A stretch of 44,209 nt of DNA from Natronomonas sp. CBA1123 (GCF_009741925.1 NZ_WPCC01000028.1:1-44209), one strand, 5' to 3'. Shown: positions 24,743-32,511, counted from the first letter of the stretch. The notes: generated by a model not told the origin, from the letters alone. Translations and numbers: made by a program.

Positions 24743-24773
24743 GTGGGCTTTCCCCGACCGGGGAGACACAATC

Positions 24774-26486
24774 ATGACAGACAACAACAGCAACAACCCG
24801 ATGGCTCTCTCGCGCCGTCGCATGCTCGCCGGCCTCGGAGCCGTCGGCGTCGCAAGCGCGGGCGCCGGCTTCGGCACCACCGCGTTCTTCTCCGACGAGG
24901 AGAGCTTCGTGGACAACAGCCTCGTTGCCGGCGAACTCGACCTGCTCATCGACTGGCAACAGACCTACGACTTCGGCGAAGGCCACACCTTCGTCAGCGC
25001 CCACCCCGACCACGACGGCGACGGGGAACAGTCCATCGCGGCCGACAACGACGCCGGCCAACTCAAATACAGCGACTTCCCGGACGTGGAAGACCCGGAC
25101 AGCAACGGGGCGAACATCCCGGAACTGAACTGTGAGAACATCCCGCCGCTGTCGGAAGCCGACTTCGGCACCGACCCCGTGACGGGCGAGGAGATGGAGA
25201 CGTTGGTGCAACTTACCGACGTCAAACCCGGCGACTCCGGCGAGATTACGTTCTCGCTGCACCTCTGTGACAACCCCGGCTACGTCTGGATGCAGGCCGG
25301 CAACGTCAGCGACGAGGGCGGTATTGCCGCCGAACCCGAGCTGTTGGTCGACCCCGACAACCTCGGGAATCTCGGCGAGGCAATCCAGGCGACGTTGTGG
25401 TACGACGAGGACTGCGACAACGTCTACGACGGCGCCGAGCCGGTCGACATCATGCTCACGCTGGATTTCTCCGGCTCGATGCTGTACGACCAGTACGGTG
25501 GCGTCGTCTCCGAGGACGACATCAGTATCAACGAAACTACGTACGGCGAGACGACGAAAATCGACCTCGTCGAACTCGGTGCCCGACAGTTCGTCGACTA
25601 CCTGCAGTCGCAGGGCTCCGACGTGAACATCGGCGTCGCGTACTTCGACGGCGAGGGCAGCGACGACACCGAGCCCCGGACCGGCATCCTCCAGACGATG
25701 ACGACCGACCTGTCGGTCGTCGACGGTGCGCTGTCCGGACTCCGACAGAAGCTCGCGAACGTCGTCAGCGGTGGCCCCGGCTCGACGCCGTCCGACGGTG
25801 ACGGTGACCCCGACCCGTTCTCGAACGCGGACGGTATCGCGACTGGCACCTACATCGGTGAGGGCGTCGACGATGCACAGGACGAACTGGCCGCCAACGG
25901 ACGGAGCGGCGCCGAAAAGCGGAACATCGTCCTCTCGGACGGCGAGTCGTTCAACGGCACTGGCAGTACCCAGTTCTCGTCGCCGACCGGCGCTGCGAGC
26001 GACGCGCGGGCAGCGTCTCCGGCGCCGGAAACGGACGTCTACACGATTAACGTCAACGGCAGCGCCAGCACGCTACAGGCGATGGCGGGACCGGCCGGCG
26101 GCTCCGGCGGTGACCCGGCGTTCTTCAACGACGTCGACGACCCCCTCGACATCCCCAGCGTGTTCGGCAGCCTCGCGGCCCAGACCGTCGCGGAGAAGGT
26201 CATCATGCAGGATTCGTTGGGCAACATCCTCACCAAACTGGCCGACGGCAACGGCATCCCGCTGGACGGTAACCGCGCGACGTTGTACGACGAGCTGGAG
26301 GACTCTTCGGACGACCCGGACCGCGAGCCGTTCCGCGGTGACGGCGTGATGCACTGCGTCGCGCTGTCGTGGGAACTGCCCTTCGAGGTCGGCAACGAGG
26401 TGCAGGGCGACACGCTCGGATTCGACCTCGGCTTCTACACCGAGCAGGCACGGCACAACGACGGCAGCGGGCCGGCGCTGTCCTAA
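24774..26486 (+). CDS. Second TasA-like secreted protein with an inserted VWA domain
   Basis: A 570-residue paralog of the preceding gene. Signal: SRRRMLAG and TAFFSDEESFVDNSLVAGEL. TasA-like N-terminal part with DVKPGDSG (149-156), HLCDNPGY and LWYDEDCDNVYDG. The inserted VWA domain (about 223-470) has MIDAS LDFSGSM (D231) and LSDGESF (D389), and is longer than in its neighbour through an acidic Gly/Pro/Ser loop. The closing TasA-like part begins at about 480 and has C528-VALSWELPFEVGN and QARHND. I chose ATG 24774 because the signal peptide begins there; the open frame further upstream is not haloarchaeal-like. No C-terminal anchor is seen. Confidence 0.85.
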   Translation: MTDNNSNNPMALSRRRMLAGLGAVGVASAGAGFGTTAFFSDEESFVDNSLVAGELDLLIDWQQTYDFGEGHTFVSAHPDHDGDGEQSIAADNDAGQLKYSDFPDVEDPDSNGANIPELNCENIPPLSEADFGTDPVTGEEMETLVQLTDVKPGDSGEITFSLHLCDNPGYVWMQAGNVSDEGGIAAEPELLVDPDNLGNLGEAIQATLWYDEDCDNVYDGAEPVDIMLTLDFSGSMLYDQYGGVVSEDDISINETTYGETTKIDLVELGARQFVDYLQSQGSDVNIGVAYFDGEGSDDTEPRTGILQTMTTDLSVVDGALSGLRQKLANVVSGGPGSTPSDGDGDPDPFSNADGIATGTYIGEGVDDAQDELAANGRSGAEKRNIVLSDGESFNGTGSTQFSSPTGAASDARAASPAPETDVYTINVNGSASTLQAMAGPAGGSGGDPAFFNDVDDPLDIPSVFGSLAAQTVAEKVIMQDSLGNILTKLADGNGIPLDGNRATLYDELEDSSDDPDREPFRGDGVMHCVALSWELPFEVGNEVQGDTLGFDLGFYTEQARHNDGSGPALS

Positions 26487-26536
26487 GCCCTAAACGACTG
26501 GACACGCCCTGTCACCGTCCCACGCTGGCGTACGGG

Positions 26537-26549
26537 GGTTCGACTCCGC
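26537..26549 (+). repeat. Second copy of the 13-base T-arm-like sequence
   Basis: GGTTCGACTCCGC is identical to 24728-24740. Here the flanks pair only weakly (GG/CC next to the loop), so the primary sequence, not the hairpin, is what is conserved. The two copies flank the gene at 24774-26486. Confidence 0.5.
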
Positions 26550-26697
26550 ACACGTCGAGTCGCCGTAGCCGCTGTATCGACGGCGGTACGAACACCCTAC
26601 CGCTCAACGACGAGGCGACACTCGACCCATACCTATGCGATATCCTCCCCAGTGGGAGAGCAACACGAGCGGCCGAACGCGGCCGGAGACTGATGAA

Positions 26698-27483
26698 ATG
26701 CAATTCACACGACGACAACTGCTGGCAGGAATCGGAGGGGGGACGCTCGCAGCCGGCGGCATCGCCGCGGCTCGGCCAGCCGACCCTACGTTCACGAGAT
26801 ACACCTACGCGGCGCCGGACACCGACGACCGCCGGCTCCGCGTCGCGTGGTACGAGCGATACAACGGCGCGTTTCTCGAACACCAAAACGGGACCGAAGC
26901 GGTGACGCTCACCGACGCGCTCGATCCGGCGACTGACCCCGAATACGTCGTCGAAGCCAACGGCCCGGTCGTCTCGCTTTCGAACGTCGTCCCCGGGGAT
27001 AGCGGTACCTTGGTCGTGGGCCTCGAAGTCGTCGACGATGAGGGCGCAGAACCACTCGATGTCTACGTGCGCGCGTCGCTGACGGAGGACGAGGAAAACC
27101 GCGTCAACGGACCCGAACTCGCGGCCGGGGATGACCCGGACAGCGACGAGGGAGAACTCGGTGCCGCGACCGAAGTCGCCCTCTGGCGTGACGGCGTGCC
27201 GGGTGGCAGTTGTGACGGCCAGTTCCAGCCGATGGCCGGCTTCGGCGAAACCGCTATCGCCGAAGGGTCGATGAAGTCGGCGTTCGCGGGGGAGTTGGCA
27301 AACGATGGCGAACTCGCAATCGACTGTCTGTCCGTCGGTTCGATTCGGTGTATCTCGCTGTCGTGGCGAGTCCCGATGGGTGTGGGCAACGTTGTCCAGA
27401 CCGACAGCGTCGGGTTCGACATCGCCTTCGGCGGCGTCCCCTGTGGCGGCGAGAACCCCTTCACGATGGAGGCGGCCGAATGA
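26698..27483 (+). CDS. Divergent TasA-like Tat-exported protein
   Basis: A 261-residue protein with twin-arginine TRRQLLAG (about 5-12) but without the AFFSD cleavage box, so it may be handled by another signal peptidase or remain anchored. It keeps the family signatures: NVVPGDSG (96-103) in place of DVKPGDSG, and a C-terminal core C-x-SLSWRVP-x-x-VGN-x-VQTDS-VGFDIAFG. It ends in PCGGENPF instead of QSRHND. I chose ATG 26698 at the Tat motif; an in-frame ATG at 26635 would add 21 polar residues. Its stop overlaps the next ATG (ATGA), so the two are translationally coupled. Confidence 0.75.
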   Translation: MQFTRRQLLAGIGGGTLAAGGIAAARPADPTFTRYTYAAPDTDDRRLRVAWYERYNGAFLEHQNGTEAVTLTDALDPATDPEYVVEANGPVVSLSNVVPGDSGTLVVGLEVVDDEGAEPLDVYVRASLTEDEENRVNGPELAAGDDPDSDEGELGAATEVALWRDGVPGGSCDGQFQPMAGFGETAIAEGSMKSAFAGELANDGELAIDCLSVGSIRCISLSWRVPMGVGNVVQTDSVGFDIAFGGVPCGGENPFTMEAAE

Positions 27484-28547
27484 CGCTCAGCAGGCGCCGC
27501 GTGTTGGCGGCACTCGCCACGGCCGGCGGAGCGGGCGTGGTCACCGGCGGCGGGACGGCCGCCCTGTTGGACGACGACGAACGCCTCACGGGCGCCATCG
27601 GCGCCGGCGCCGTCGACCTCGCAGTCGGCTACGAAGTGCTGGCCGGACCGAACGCGGGCGAAACGGGACGCAACAACGGACGGACGCTCGGACTCCCCGT
27701 TGCCGACCTCACGGAAAGCGACGACAGCGGGACGGCACTCGTCAGCGTCTCTCTTCCAGACCTCCCGGAGAGCGTCAACAATCCGGCGGCCGTCTGGCTT
27801 CGGTTGGACTGCCCGCCGGCGTCGGCGCTGTCGGAACACCTCTCAGTTCGGCTCTCGTATGCCGATTGTACGACCGGTGCTCGCGGCGACACCATCGCCG
27901 ATGGCTCGCTTCTTTCCGTCGCCGACGGACTGCGGAACGGCGAACTGCTCGATGCCGACGCCTCGACCGCTCCGGTCGACTGTCTGACCGACGAACTGTG
28001 TCTCCTCGTCGAGTACTGGCTCGACGAAGGGTACGTCGGAACCGACGCCACCGAGCTGTCGTTCGATGTCTACGGCGTCCAGTGTCGCAACGACGAGACG
28101 AGAGCGAACCCGTTCCCACCGCGGCCGCGCTGTGACACCTACGATCCCTGTGTGTGCTGTGACCGGCTCGGAAAGCTGGAGTTCGAGGACGGAGCGGCTC
28201 CCGGAATCGGTGATAGCTACATCGAACCGGGTGTCTACGCGTTCAGCGAAGGCGGCGACGGCTACGAAATCGAGATATACGACACAGTGGAGAAAGACGG
28301 CGGCGACGAAACCACGGCGGTCGCGTTCCGCCTCCACCGAACCGACGGGGGAACGCCCCCAACCCTGTGTGAGGTGGGCATCAAGGCGGGCCCCGGTGAC
28401 CCACAGCCCTACACCGCGGGAGAGCAGCCGACCAACGACACGGCGTCGCTGGAAGACGGCGGCCTGCTGTACGCCGACGACGACAGGGGAATCAGCCACG
28501 TCACCGTCGCCGTCTGCTCGACCGACTGTGAGGAGGAGAACCAATGA
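27480..28547 (+). CDS. TasA-like secreted protein with Cys-rich C-terminal domain
   Basis: A 355-residue protein with Tat motif SRRRVLAA and a weak SipW-like region AALLDDDERLTG followed by GAGAVDLAVGYE. The N-terminal 210 residues align in style with the other TasA-like proteins (LCLLVEYW, VGTDATELSFDVYGVQCRND). A distinct C-terminal domain (about 215-355) begins with a cysteine cluster, CDTYDPCVCCDRLG, and continues as a beta-rich region with two further cysteine sites. Coupled by ATGA overlaps to the genes on both sides; GGAGG lies 9 bases before its ATG. Probably an accessory subunit of the same surface structure (inference). Confidence 0.75.
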   Translation: MTLSRRRVLAALATAGGAGVVTGGGTAALLDDDERLTGAIGAGAVDLAVGYEVLAGPNAGETGRNNGRTLGLPVADLTESDDSGTALVSVSLPDLPESVNNPAAVWLRLDCPPASALSEHLSVRLSYADCTTGARGDTIADGSLLSVADGLRNGELLDADASTAPVDCLTDELCLLVEYWLDEGYVGTDATELSFDVYGVQCRNDETRANPFPPRPRCDTYDPCVCCDRLGKLEFEDGAAPGIGDSYIEPGVYAFSEGGDGYEIEIYDTVEKDGGDETTAVAFRLHRTDGGTPPTLCEVGIKAGPGDPQPYTAGEQPTNDTASLEDGGLLYADDDRGISHVTVAVCSTDCEEENQ

Positions 28548-29500
28548 CAGACGAAACCACTACAACCGAGGAGACGGCGACGAGCGACACCCAACCGGAA
28601 CGGGAATCGGCACCGGAGAAGTCGTCCGAAACCACCACCAGCGGTCGGGCACGCCGTATCGCGGCCGTTCTCGGGTTCGTCCTCCTCGTGGCGCTCGTCG
28701 TCCCCTTCGTGGTGTTCGCGGTGCCCCAGACCATCGGCGCCGACCACGGGTTCGTCGTCCTTTCGGGGAGCATGGAACCGGCCATCTCGCCCGGTGACGT
28801 CGTCATCGTCGCCAGCGGCCCGGTCACAGTCGGTGACGTCATCACCTACCGGACGGGCAACGAGGTGCCGACGACCCACCGAATCGTCGAGGAAGTCGAC
28901 GGCGCCTACCGGACGAAAGGCGACGCCAACGAGAACGCCGACGCCGGACTCGTCGCCCCCGAACAGGTGCTCGGCAGCGTCATCGTCATCATCCCGCTCA
29001 TCGGCTACGTCATCCTGTGGGCGAACACGACCCTCGGGTTCGTGCTGTTGGTCGTGGTGCCGCTGGTCCTTCTCGGTGGCATGGAGGTGTACCGTTTCCT
29101 CCGTGACCCGGAGGAAGAATACGCCACCGCGACCGCGGCGACGGACGGTGGAGCGAGCGTCTCCGACGGGAGTTCGCCTGCCGAAGGGGCTACCGATGCC
29201 GAGACCAACTCCTCTGAAACGTCACCACAAAAGACCGTCGAGGTCGCTGGATTCGACCTGACACTAACGTTCTGGGTGCTGTTGGCCTTCGCCGCGTACG
29301 CCGGCTACGTGCTCTTCACGGAAGTGAGCCGAACCGGCGTCCCGAGTGCCGTCGGCGTCGGCGTGTTCACCGGCGCACTCGTCGGGTTCCTGCTGGTCGC
29401 CGCGTTGGTGGGCCGAGAGCGTCTCCGCACTCGCCGGCAGGACGCCGAACCGGTTGCCGTGACGGACCCGGACGCCGACGGAACCCCCGGAGGTGACTGA
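28544..29500 (+). CDS. SipW-like signal peptidase I dedicated to the TasA-like cluster
   Basis: A 318-residue membrane serine protease. Seen: a Thr/Ser/Glu-rich cytosolic tail (1-35), a first helix (38-60), and the catalytic Ser76 in LSGSMEP. H112 in TTHRIV takes the place of the bacterial lysine, as in SipW/archaeal-eukaryotic enzymes, and D127 lies in KGDANENAD. A helix pair follows (about 143-185), then a long polar linker and two more helices (about 236-257 and 266-290) not needed for catalysis. SipW enzymes process TasA-type signals (known), and four genes here carry such signals, so these are its likely substrates. Start coupled by ATGA to the upstream gene, with GAGGAG just before. Confidence 0.9.
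   Translation: MTDETTTTEETATSDTQPERESAPEKSSETTTSGRARRIAAVLGFVLLVALVVPFVVFAVPQTIGADHGFVVLSGSMEPAISPGDVVIVASGPVTVGDVITYRTGNEVPTTHRIVEEVDGAYRTKGDANENADAGLVAPEQVLGSVIVIIPLIGYVILWANTTLGFVLLVVVPLVLLGGMEVYRFLRDPEEEYATATAATDGGASVSDGSSPAEGATDAETNSSETSPQKTVEVAGFDLTLTFWVLLAFAAYAGYVLFTEVSRTGVPSAVGVGVFTGALVGFLLVAALVGRERLRTRRQDAEPVAVTDPDADGTPGGD
29489..29496 (+). promoter_or_regulatory. Perfect Shine-Dalgarno site before the acidic SipW-type gene
   Basis: GGAGGTGA sits 5 bases before ATG 29502 and fits the 16S rRNA 3' end at every position. It is the strongest ribosome-binding site noticed in the window. It fixes the start of a gene whose frame is broken 110 bases later. Confidence 0.7.
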
Positions 29501-29501
29501 G

Positions 29502-30621
29502 ATGGCAAACGACATCGCCGTCGCCATCGCCGTCGTGGCGGTGTTCGTCGCCGCGACGGTCGGTTCCGCGGGCGGAACGGCTGCGCTGCTGTCCGACCAG
29601 GAATCGGTGACCGTCCCCCGTCAGCGCCGACGTGGCGCCGCCAGTCCAGCCAGTCGAGGACGACAATGACACAGGCCCTTCGGCCGAAGGGTTCTCGCCG
29701 CCGTCAGCCGGTCCACCCGGAGGACCGACCGCGTTCGCACGCGGAGGTGGCCCCGGTGGCGACAGCCTCGATAGCGATACCAGTGCCCCGACGACGGTAT
29801 CGACCGACGACGAACAGCCGGACGGCGAACAGCCACCCACCGAACAGACTGACGACTCACCGACGGTCGAAAACGGCTCCAGCGACGGAACGGACCCGGA
29901 CGGAGAACCCGCCGAGGAACCGGGCGAAAACACGCCCGAGTCGAACGACGAGGGAGACGGTTCGACGACCGAGGACGAATCGGACGCCGGTTCACAATCC
30001 ACTGACGGGTCCGGTGATGCCGAACCCGAGGGCGAGACGTCGGAAGATGCCGGCGAGGCGGACGCTGACGGTGCCGACGCCGACAGTGCTGACGATACCG
30101 CGGACGACGAGGACGCCGGTACCGACGCCGAGGCCGAAGAGCAGACCGACGACGGTGTCGACTCGACCGACGGTGCCACCGAGACGCCAGAAGCCGACGA
30201 ACAGTCCACCGACGATGGCGAGCAGGCTCCCGACGATGGACAAGCCACCGACGAGCAAGCGGACGACTCGACGGAGGACGGTGTCGAAACCGAGTCGACC
30301 GACTCCGACGACGAATCCGCGAACGACTCCTCATCGACCGACGGTAGCGACACTGACGGGGCAGTCACCGACGATGAGACGACAGATGAGGACACGACAG
30401 ACGCCGGGACGGCAGACGACGGAACGACTGACGGCGACACTTCGACCGACGGCGACACTTCGACCGACGGCGACACTTCGACCGACGGCGACACTTCGAC
30501 CGACGGAACGACCGCCGACGAAACGGACGCCTCAACGAGCGACGCCGAAAGCGAGTCCACGGGCGGAGACACCGACGAATCAGACGAGACCGCCGACACG
30601 ACCGTGTCCGGCGAGTCCTGA
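29502..30621 (+). pseudogene. SipW-type signal protein with long acidic Thr/Ser/Asp-rich tail, frameshifted
   Basis: From ATG 29502 the frame encodes a hydrophobic signal and AALLSDQESVTV, a SipW-type cleavage region, then stops at 29669 in basic nonsense. The acidic continuation SADVAPPVQPVEDDND is clean in another frame to the stop at 30621. Removing one C from the C5 run at 29615-29619 joins them (VTVPVSADV) into a 372-residue protein. After the signal, nearly everything is low-complexity D/T/E/S/G/A, with four perfect 18-base repeats. Such tails suit an extended, salt-tolerant surface stalk. No C-terminal anchor is visible. The frameshift is probably an error or a phase-variable run. Confidence 0.75.
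30430..30501 (+). repeat. Four tandem 18-base repeats encoding DGDTST
   Basis: The unit GACGGCGACACTTCGACC is repeated four times perfectly, each copy encoding Asp-Gly-Asp-Thr-Ser-Thr within the acidic protein. Repeat number is likely to vary between strains by slippage. Confidence 0.9.
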
Positions 30622-30758
30622 TGCGTATCCGAGGGGTCCCGACCATCGGCTTAATCGTGACGCTCCCGGGGATGCGCCCCGGGGCGAATCGCCGCAACGC
30701 GCTGGTGGCGCTGACGTATCTGTTCGGGCTGCTGCTCGTGATTTCACGGCTGTTGTAG
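30621..30758 (+). CDS. 45-residue hydrophobic peptide ending the TasA-like cluster
   Basis: A short frame whose ATG overlaps the stop of the acidic protein gene (TGATG), so it is probably translated by coupling. It encodes MRIRGVPTIGLIVTLPGMRP, then a basic turn (ANRRN) and one membrane helix (ALVALTYLFGLLLVISRLL). It may be a small membrane partner of the signal peptidase or the acidic protein. I do not recognise the family, and coding status rests on position, overlap and helix quality. Confidence 0.55.
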   Translation: MRIRGVPTIGLIVTLPGMRPGANRRNALVALTYLFGLLLVISRLL

Positions 30759-30785
30759 GTACCGGCCGAAAATCGAACCGCGCGC

Positions 30786-32237
30786 TCAGTAACTCTTCGC
30801 GAAGTACGCCGTCTCGACGGCCTCTTCCTCACAGATGCCGCAGGTGTCGTGGACGGGCTCTTCGTCCTCGTCGAGGGGGAGCATCACGATTTCGGCGGCG
30901 ATTTCGTCCTTGATGGCCGTCTCACAGGCTTCGTCACCACACCAGCCGGTCTTGACGTAGCCGCCGTGTTGGCCGATGGTGCCGAGGATTTCGCCGCGGC
31001 CGTGGGCCTCGCGGATGTTCTCTTCGAGGTTCTCCTCGGCGGCGGCGTACAGTTTGGCGTACACCGTCTCCAGTGCTTCGTCGACCGACTCGACGATGCT
31101 GTCCGCGTCGGCCACCTCGCTTTCGCCGTCGGGGCGGTGGACGAGCGTTGCTTCGCCGTCTTCGACCTCGTTGGGACCGATTTCGATGCGGAGCGGGATG
31201 CCGTTGAGTTCGTGTTCGTTGAACTTGAAGCCGGGGTTGCGCTCGTCGCGGTCGTCCAACTCCACGCGGAACTCTTCGTCGAGGTCGGCAGCGAGGCCGG
31301 CGGCGTACTCCTTGACCTCGTCTTCGGTATCGGCCTGCCAGATGGGGACGACGACGACCTGCGTGGGCGCCAGTGCGGGGGGGATGACGAGTCCCTGGTC
31401 GTCGGAGTGGGTCATGATGAGCGCGCCGAGTGCGCGCCACGACAGCCCCCACGAGGTGGTGTGGGCGATGCGTTCCTCCTCGTCCTCGTCGGTGTAGGTG
31501 ATGTCGAAGGCCTCCGCGAAGGAGGTGCCGAGGTGGTGGGAGGTACCAGCCTGTACCGACTTGCCGTCGGGCATCAGCGCCTCTATCGTGGTGGTCGTGT
31601 TGGCGCCGGGGAACTTGTCGTGTTCGGGCTTGCGGCCGGTCATCCCGGGGATGGCCATGACTTCCTCGTACAGTCGCTCGTACTGGCCGAGGCGGGTCAT
31701 CGTCTCCTCCCAGGCGTCCTCGCTCGTGGCGTGGGCGGTGTGGCCCTCCTGCCAGAGGAACTCCTTGGTCCGGAAGAACGGCTTCGTCTCGGTTGCCTCC
31801 CACCGAACGACGCTACACCACTGATTCAGCCGGAGGGGCAAATCGCGGTAGCTGCGAACCCACTCGGCCATGAACGGCGCGATGATGGATTCACTGGTGG
31901 GTCTGACGGCGAGTCGCTCTTCGAGTTCGTCGTGGCCGCCGTGGGTCACCCACGCGACTTCGGGGTCGAATCCCTCGACGATGTCCTTCTCCCGTTCGAG
32001 ATACGACTCGGGGATGAAAAGCGGGAAGTAGGCGTTGTCGACGCCCGTCTCCTTGAACCAGCCGTCGAGGTGGTCCTGTAGTCGCTCCCACAGCGCGTAG
32101 CCGCGGGGTCGGGTGACGATGAACCCGCCCATCGGCGCGTAGTCCGCGAGGCCGGCCTTCTGGACGACCTCGGCGTACCACTCGCCGGGACTGTGCTCCT
32201 TGCTCTCGGTGATGCCGAGTTCCTGCTCGCCGCTCAT
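30786..32237 (-). CDS. proS: Prolyl-tRNA synthetase (archaeal/eukaryotic type)
   Basis: A 483-residue class II aminoacyl-tRNA synthetase charging tRNA-Pro. Seen: motif 2 region (VVRWEATETKPFFRTKEFLWQEGHTAHAT), the RPTSESII substrate loop, SWRALGALIMTHSDDQGLVIPP (motif 3 region), and an anticodon-binding domain. The C-terminal domain is Cys-rich (GWCGDEACE and CGICEEEA, a zinc site) and ends in Tyr, typical of the archaeal-type enzyme. ATG 32237 is preferred over TTG 32243 because the TATA box is about 26 bases upstream. Confidence 0.97.
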   Translation of the reverse strand: MSGEQELGITESKEHSPGEWYAEVVQKAGLADYAPMGGFIVTRPRGYALWERLQDHLDGWFKETGVDNAYFPLFIPESYLEREKDIVEGFDPEVAWVTHGGHDELEERLAVRPTSESIIAPFMAEWVRSYRDLPLRLNQWCSVVRWEATETKPFFRTKEFLWQEGHTAHATSEDAWEETMTRLGQYERLYEEVMAIPGMTGRKPEHDKFPGANTTTTIEALMPDGKSVQAGTSHHLGTSFAEAFDITYTDEDEEERIAHTTSWGLSWRALGALIMTHSDDQGLVIPPALAPTQVVVVPIWQADTEDEVKEYAAGLAADLDEEFRVELDDRDERNPGFKFNEHELNGIPLRIEIGPNEVEDGEATLVHRPDGESEVADADSIVESVDEALETVYAKLYAAAEENLEENIREAHGRGEILGTIGQHGGYVKTGWCGDEACETAIKDEIAAEIVMLPLDEDEEPVHDTCGICEEEAVETAYFAKSY

Positions 32238-32258
32238 ACCCAAACGTCCTGTAGGCGA

Positions 32259-32267
32259 GTATTAAAC
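32259..32267 (-). promoter_or_regulatory. TATA box of proS
   Basis: GGGTTTAAT on the minus strand is centred about 26 bases before ATG 32237, indicating a leaderless transcript. Confidence 0.6.
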
Positions 32268-32289
32268 CCGGCGTATCCACGGGAACGGT

Positions 32290-32511
32290 TCAGATGCCCC
32301 ACTCGATTCGGTCCCACGCCCGCTCGTAAGCGAAGTACGTCCCCGTCTTGAGGACGTTCGCGACGAGGCCGATGCTGAGCGCCTCGCCGACGTTGCCGAC
32401 GACGAAGAAGGCGACCGTCACGGTGATGACGACCATGAACAACCGGTAGCCGACCGTCTTGACGACTGCCCGCGAGAGCCGCTGGTGTGGTCGCCGCCGG
32501 AACGCGTCCAT
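32290..32511 (-). CDS. DUF2061 family small membrane protein
   Basis: A 73-residue protein. After a basic start (RRRPHQRLSRAVVK) it has the DUF2061 pattern KTVGYRLFMVVITVTVAFFV, a first membrane helix, a short GNVGEALSIG turn, a second helix and ERAWDRIEWG at the end. I chose ATG 32511 over an in-frame GTG at 32535 because the TATA-like AAAATCAA near 32553 would put the transcript start between them. Function of DUF2061 proteins is unknown. Confidence 0.8.
   Translation of the reverse strand: MDAFRRRPHQRLSRAVVKTVGYRLFMVVITVTVAFFVVGNVGEALSIGLVANVLKTGTYFAYERAWDRIEWGI

Noticed and set aside
24660-24760. Possible tRNA gene around the T-arm-like hairpin
   Set aside because: Only the T-arm matches. 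No D-arm, anticodon arm or complementary acceptor stem could be folded, even allowing an intron.
21730-24949. Long minus-strand frames (536 and 602 residues) under the TasA-like genes
   Set aside because: The plus-strand readings have signal peptides, conserved motifs and VWA domains; the minus frames are composition shadows.
30430-30501. CRISPR array
   Set aside because: The 18-base units are directly adjacent without spacers and keep an acidic reading frame, so they are a protein tandem repeat.
29632-30621. Separate gene starting at 29632 for the acidic protein
   Set aside because: No ribosome-binding site or promoter lies before it, while the upstream signal peptide with a perfect Shine-Dalgarno joins it after a one-base correction.
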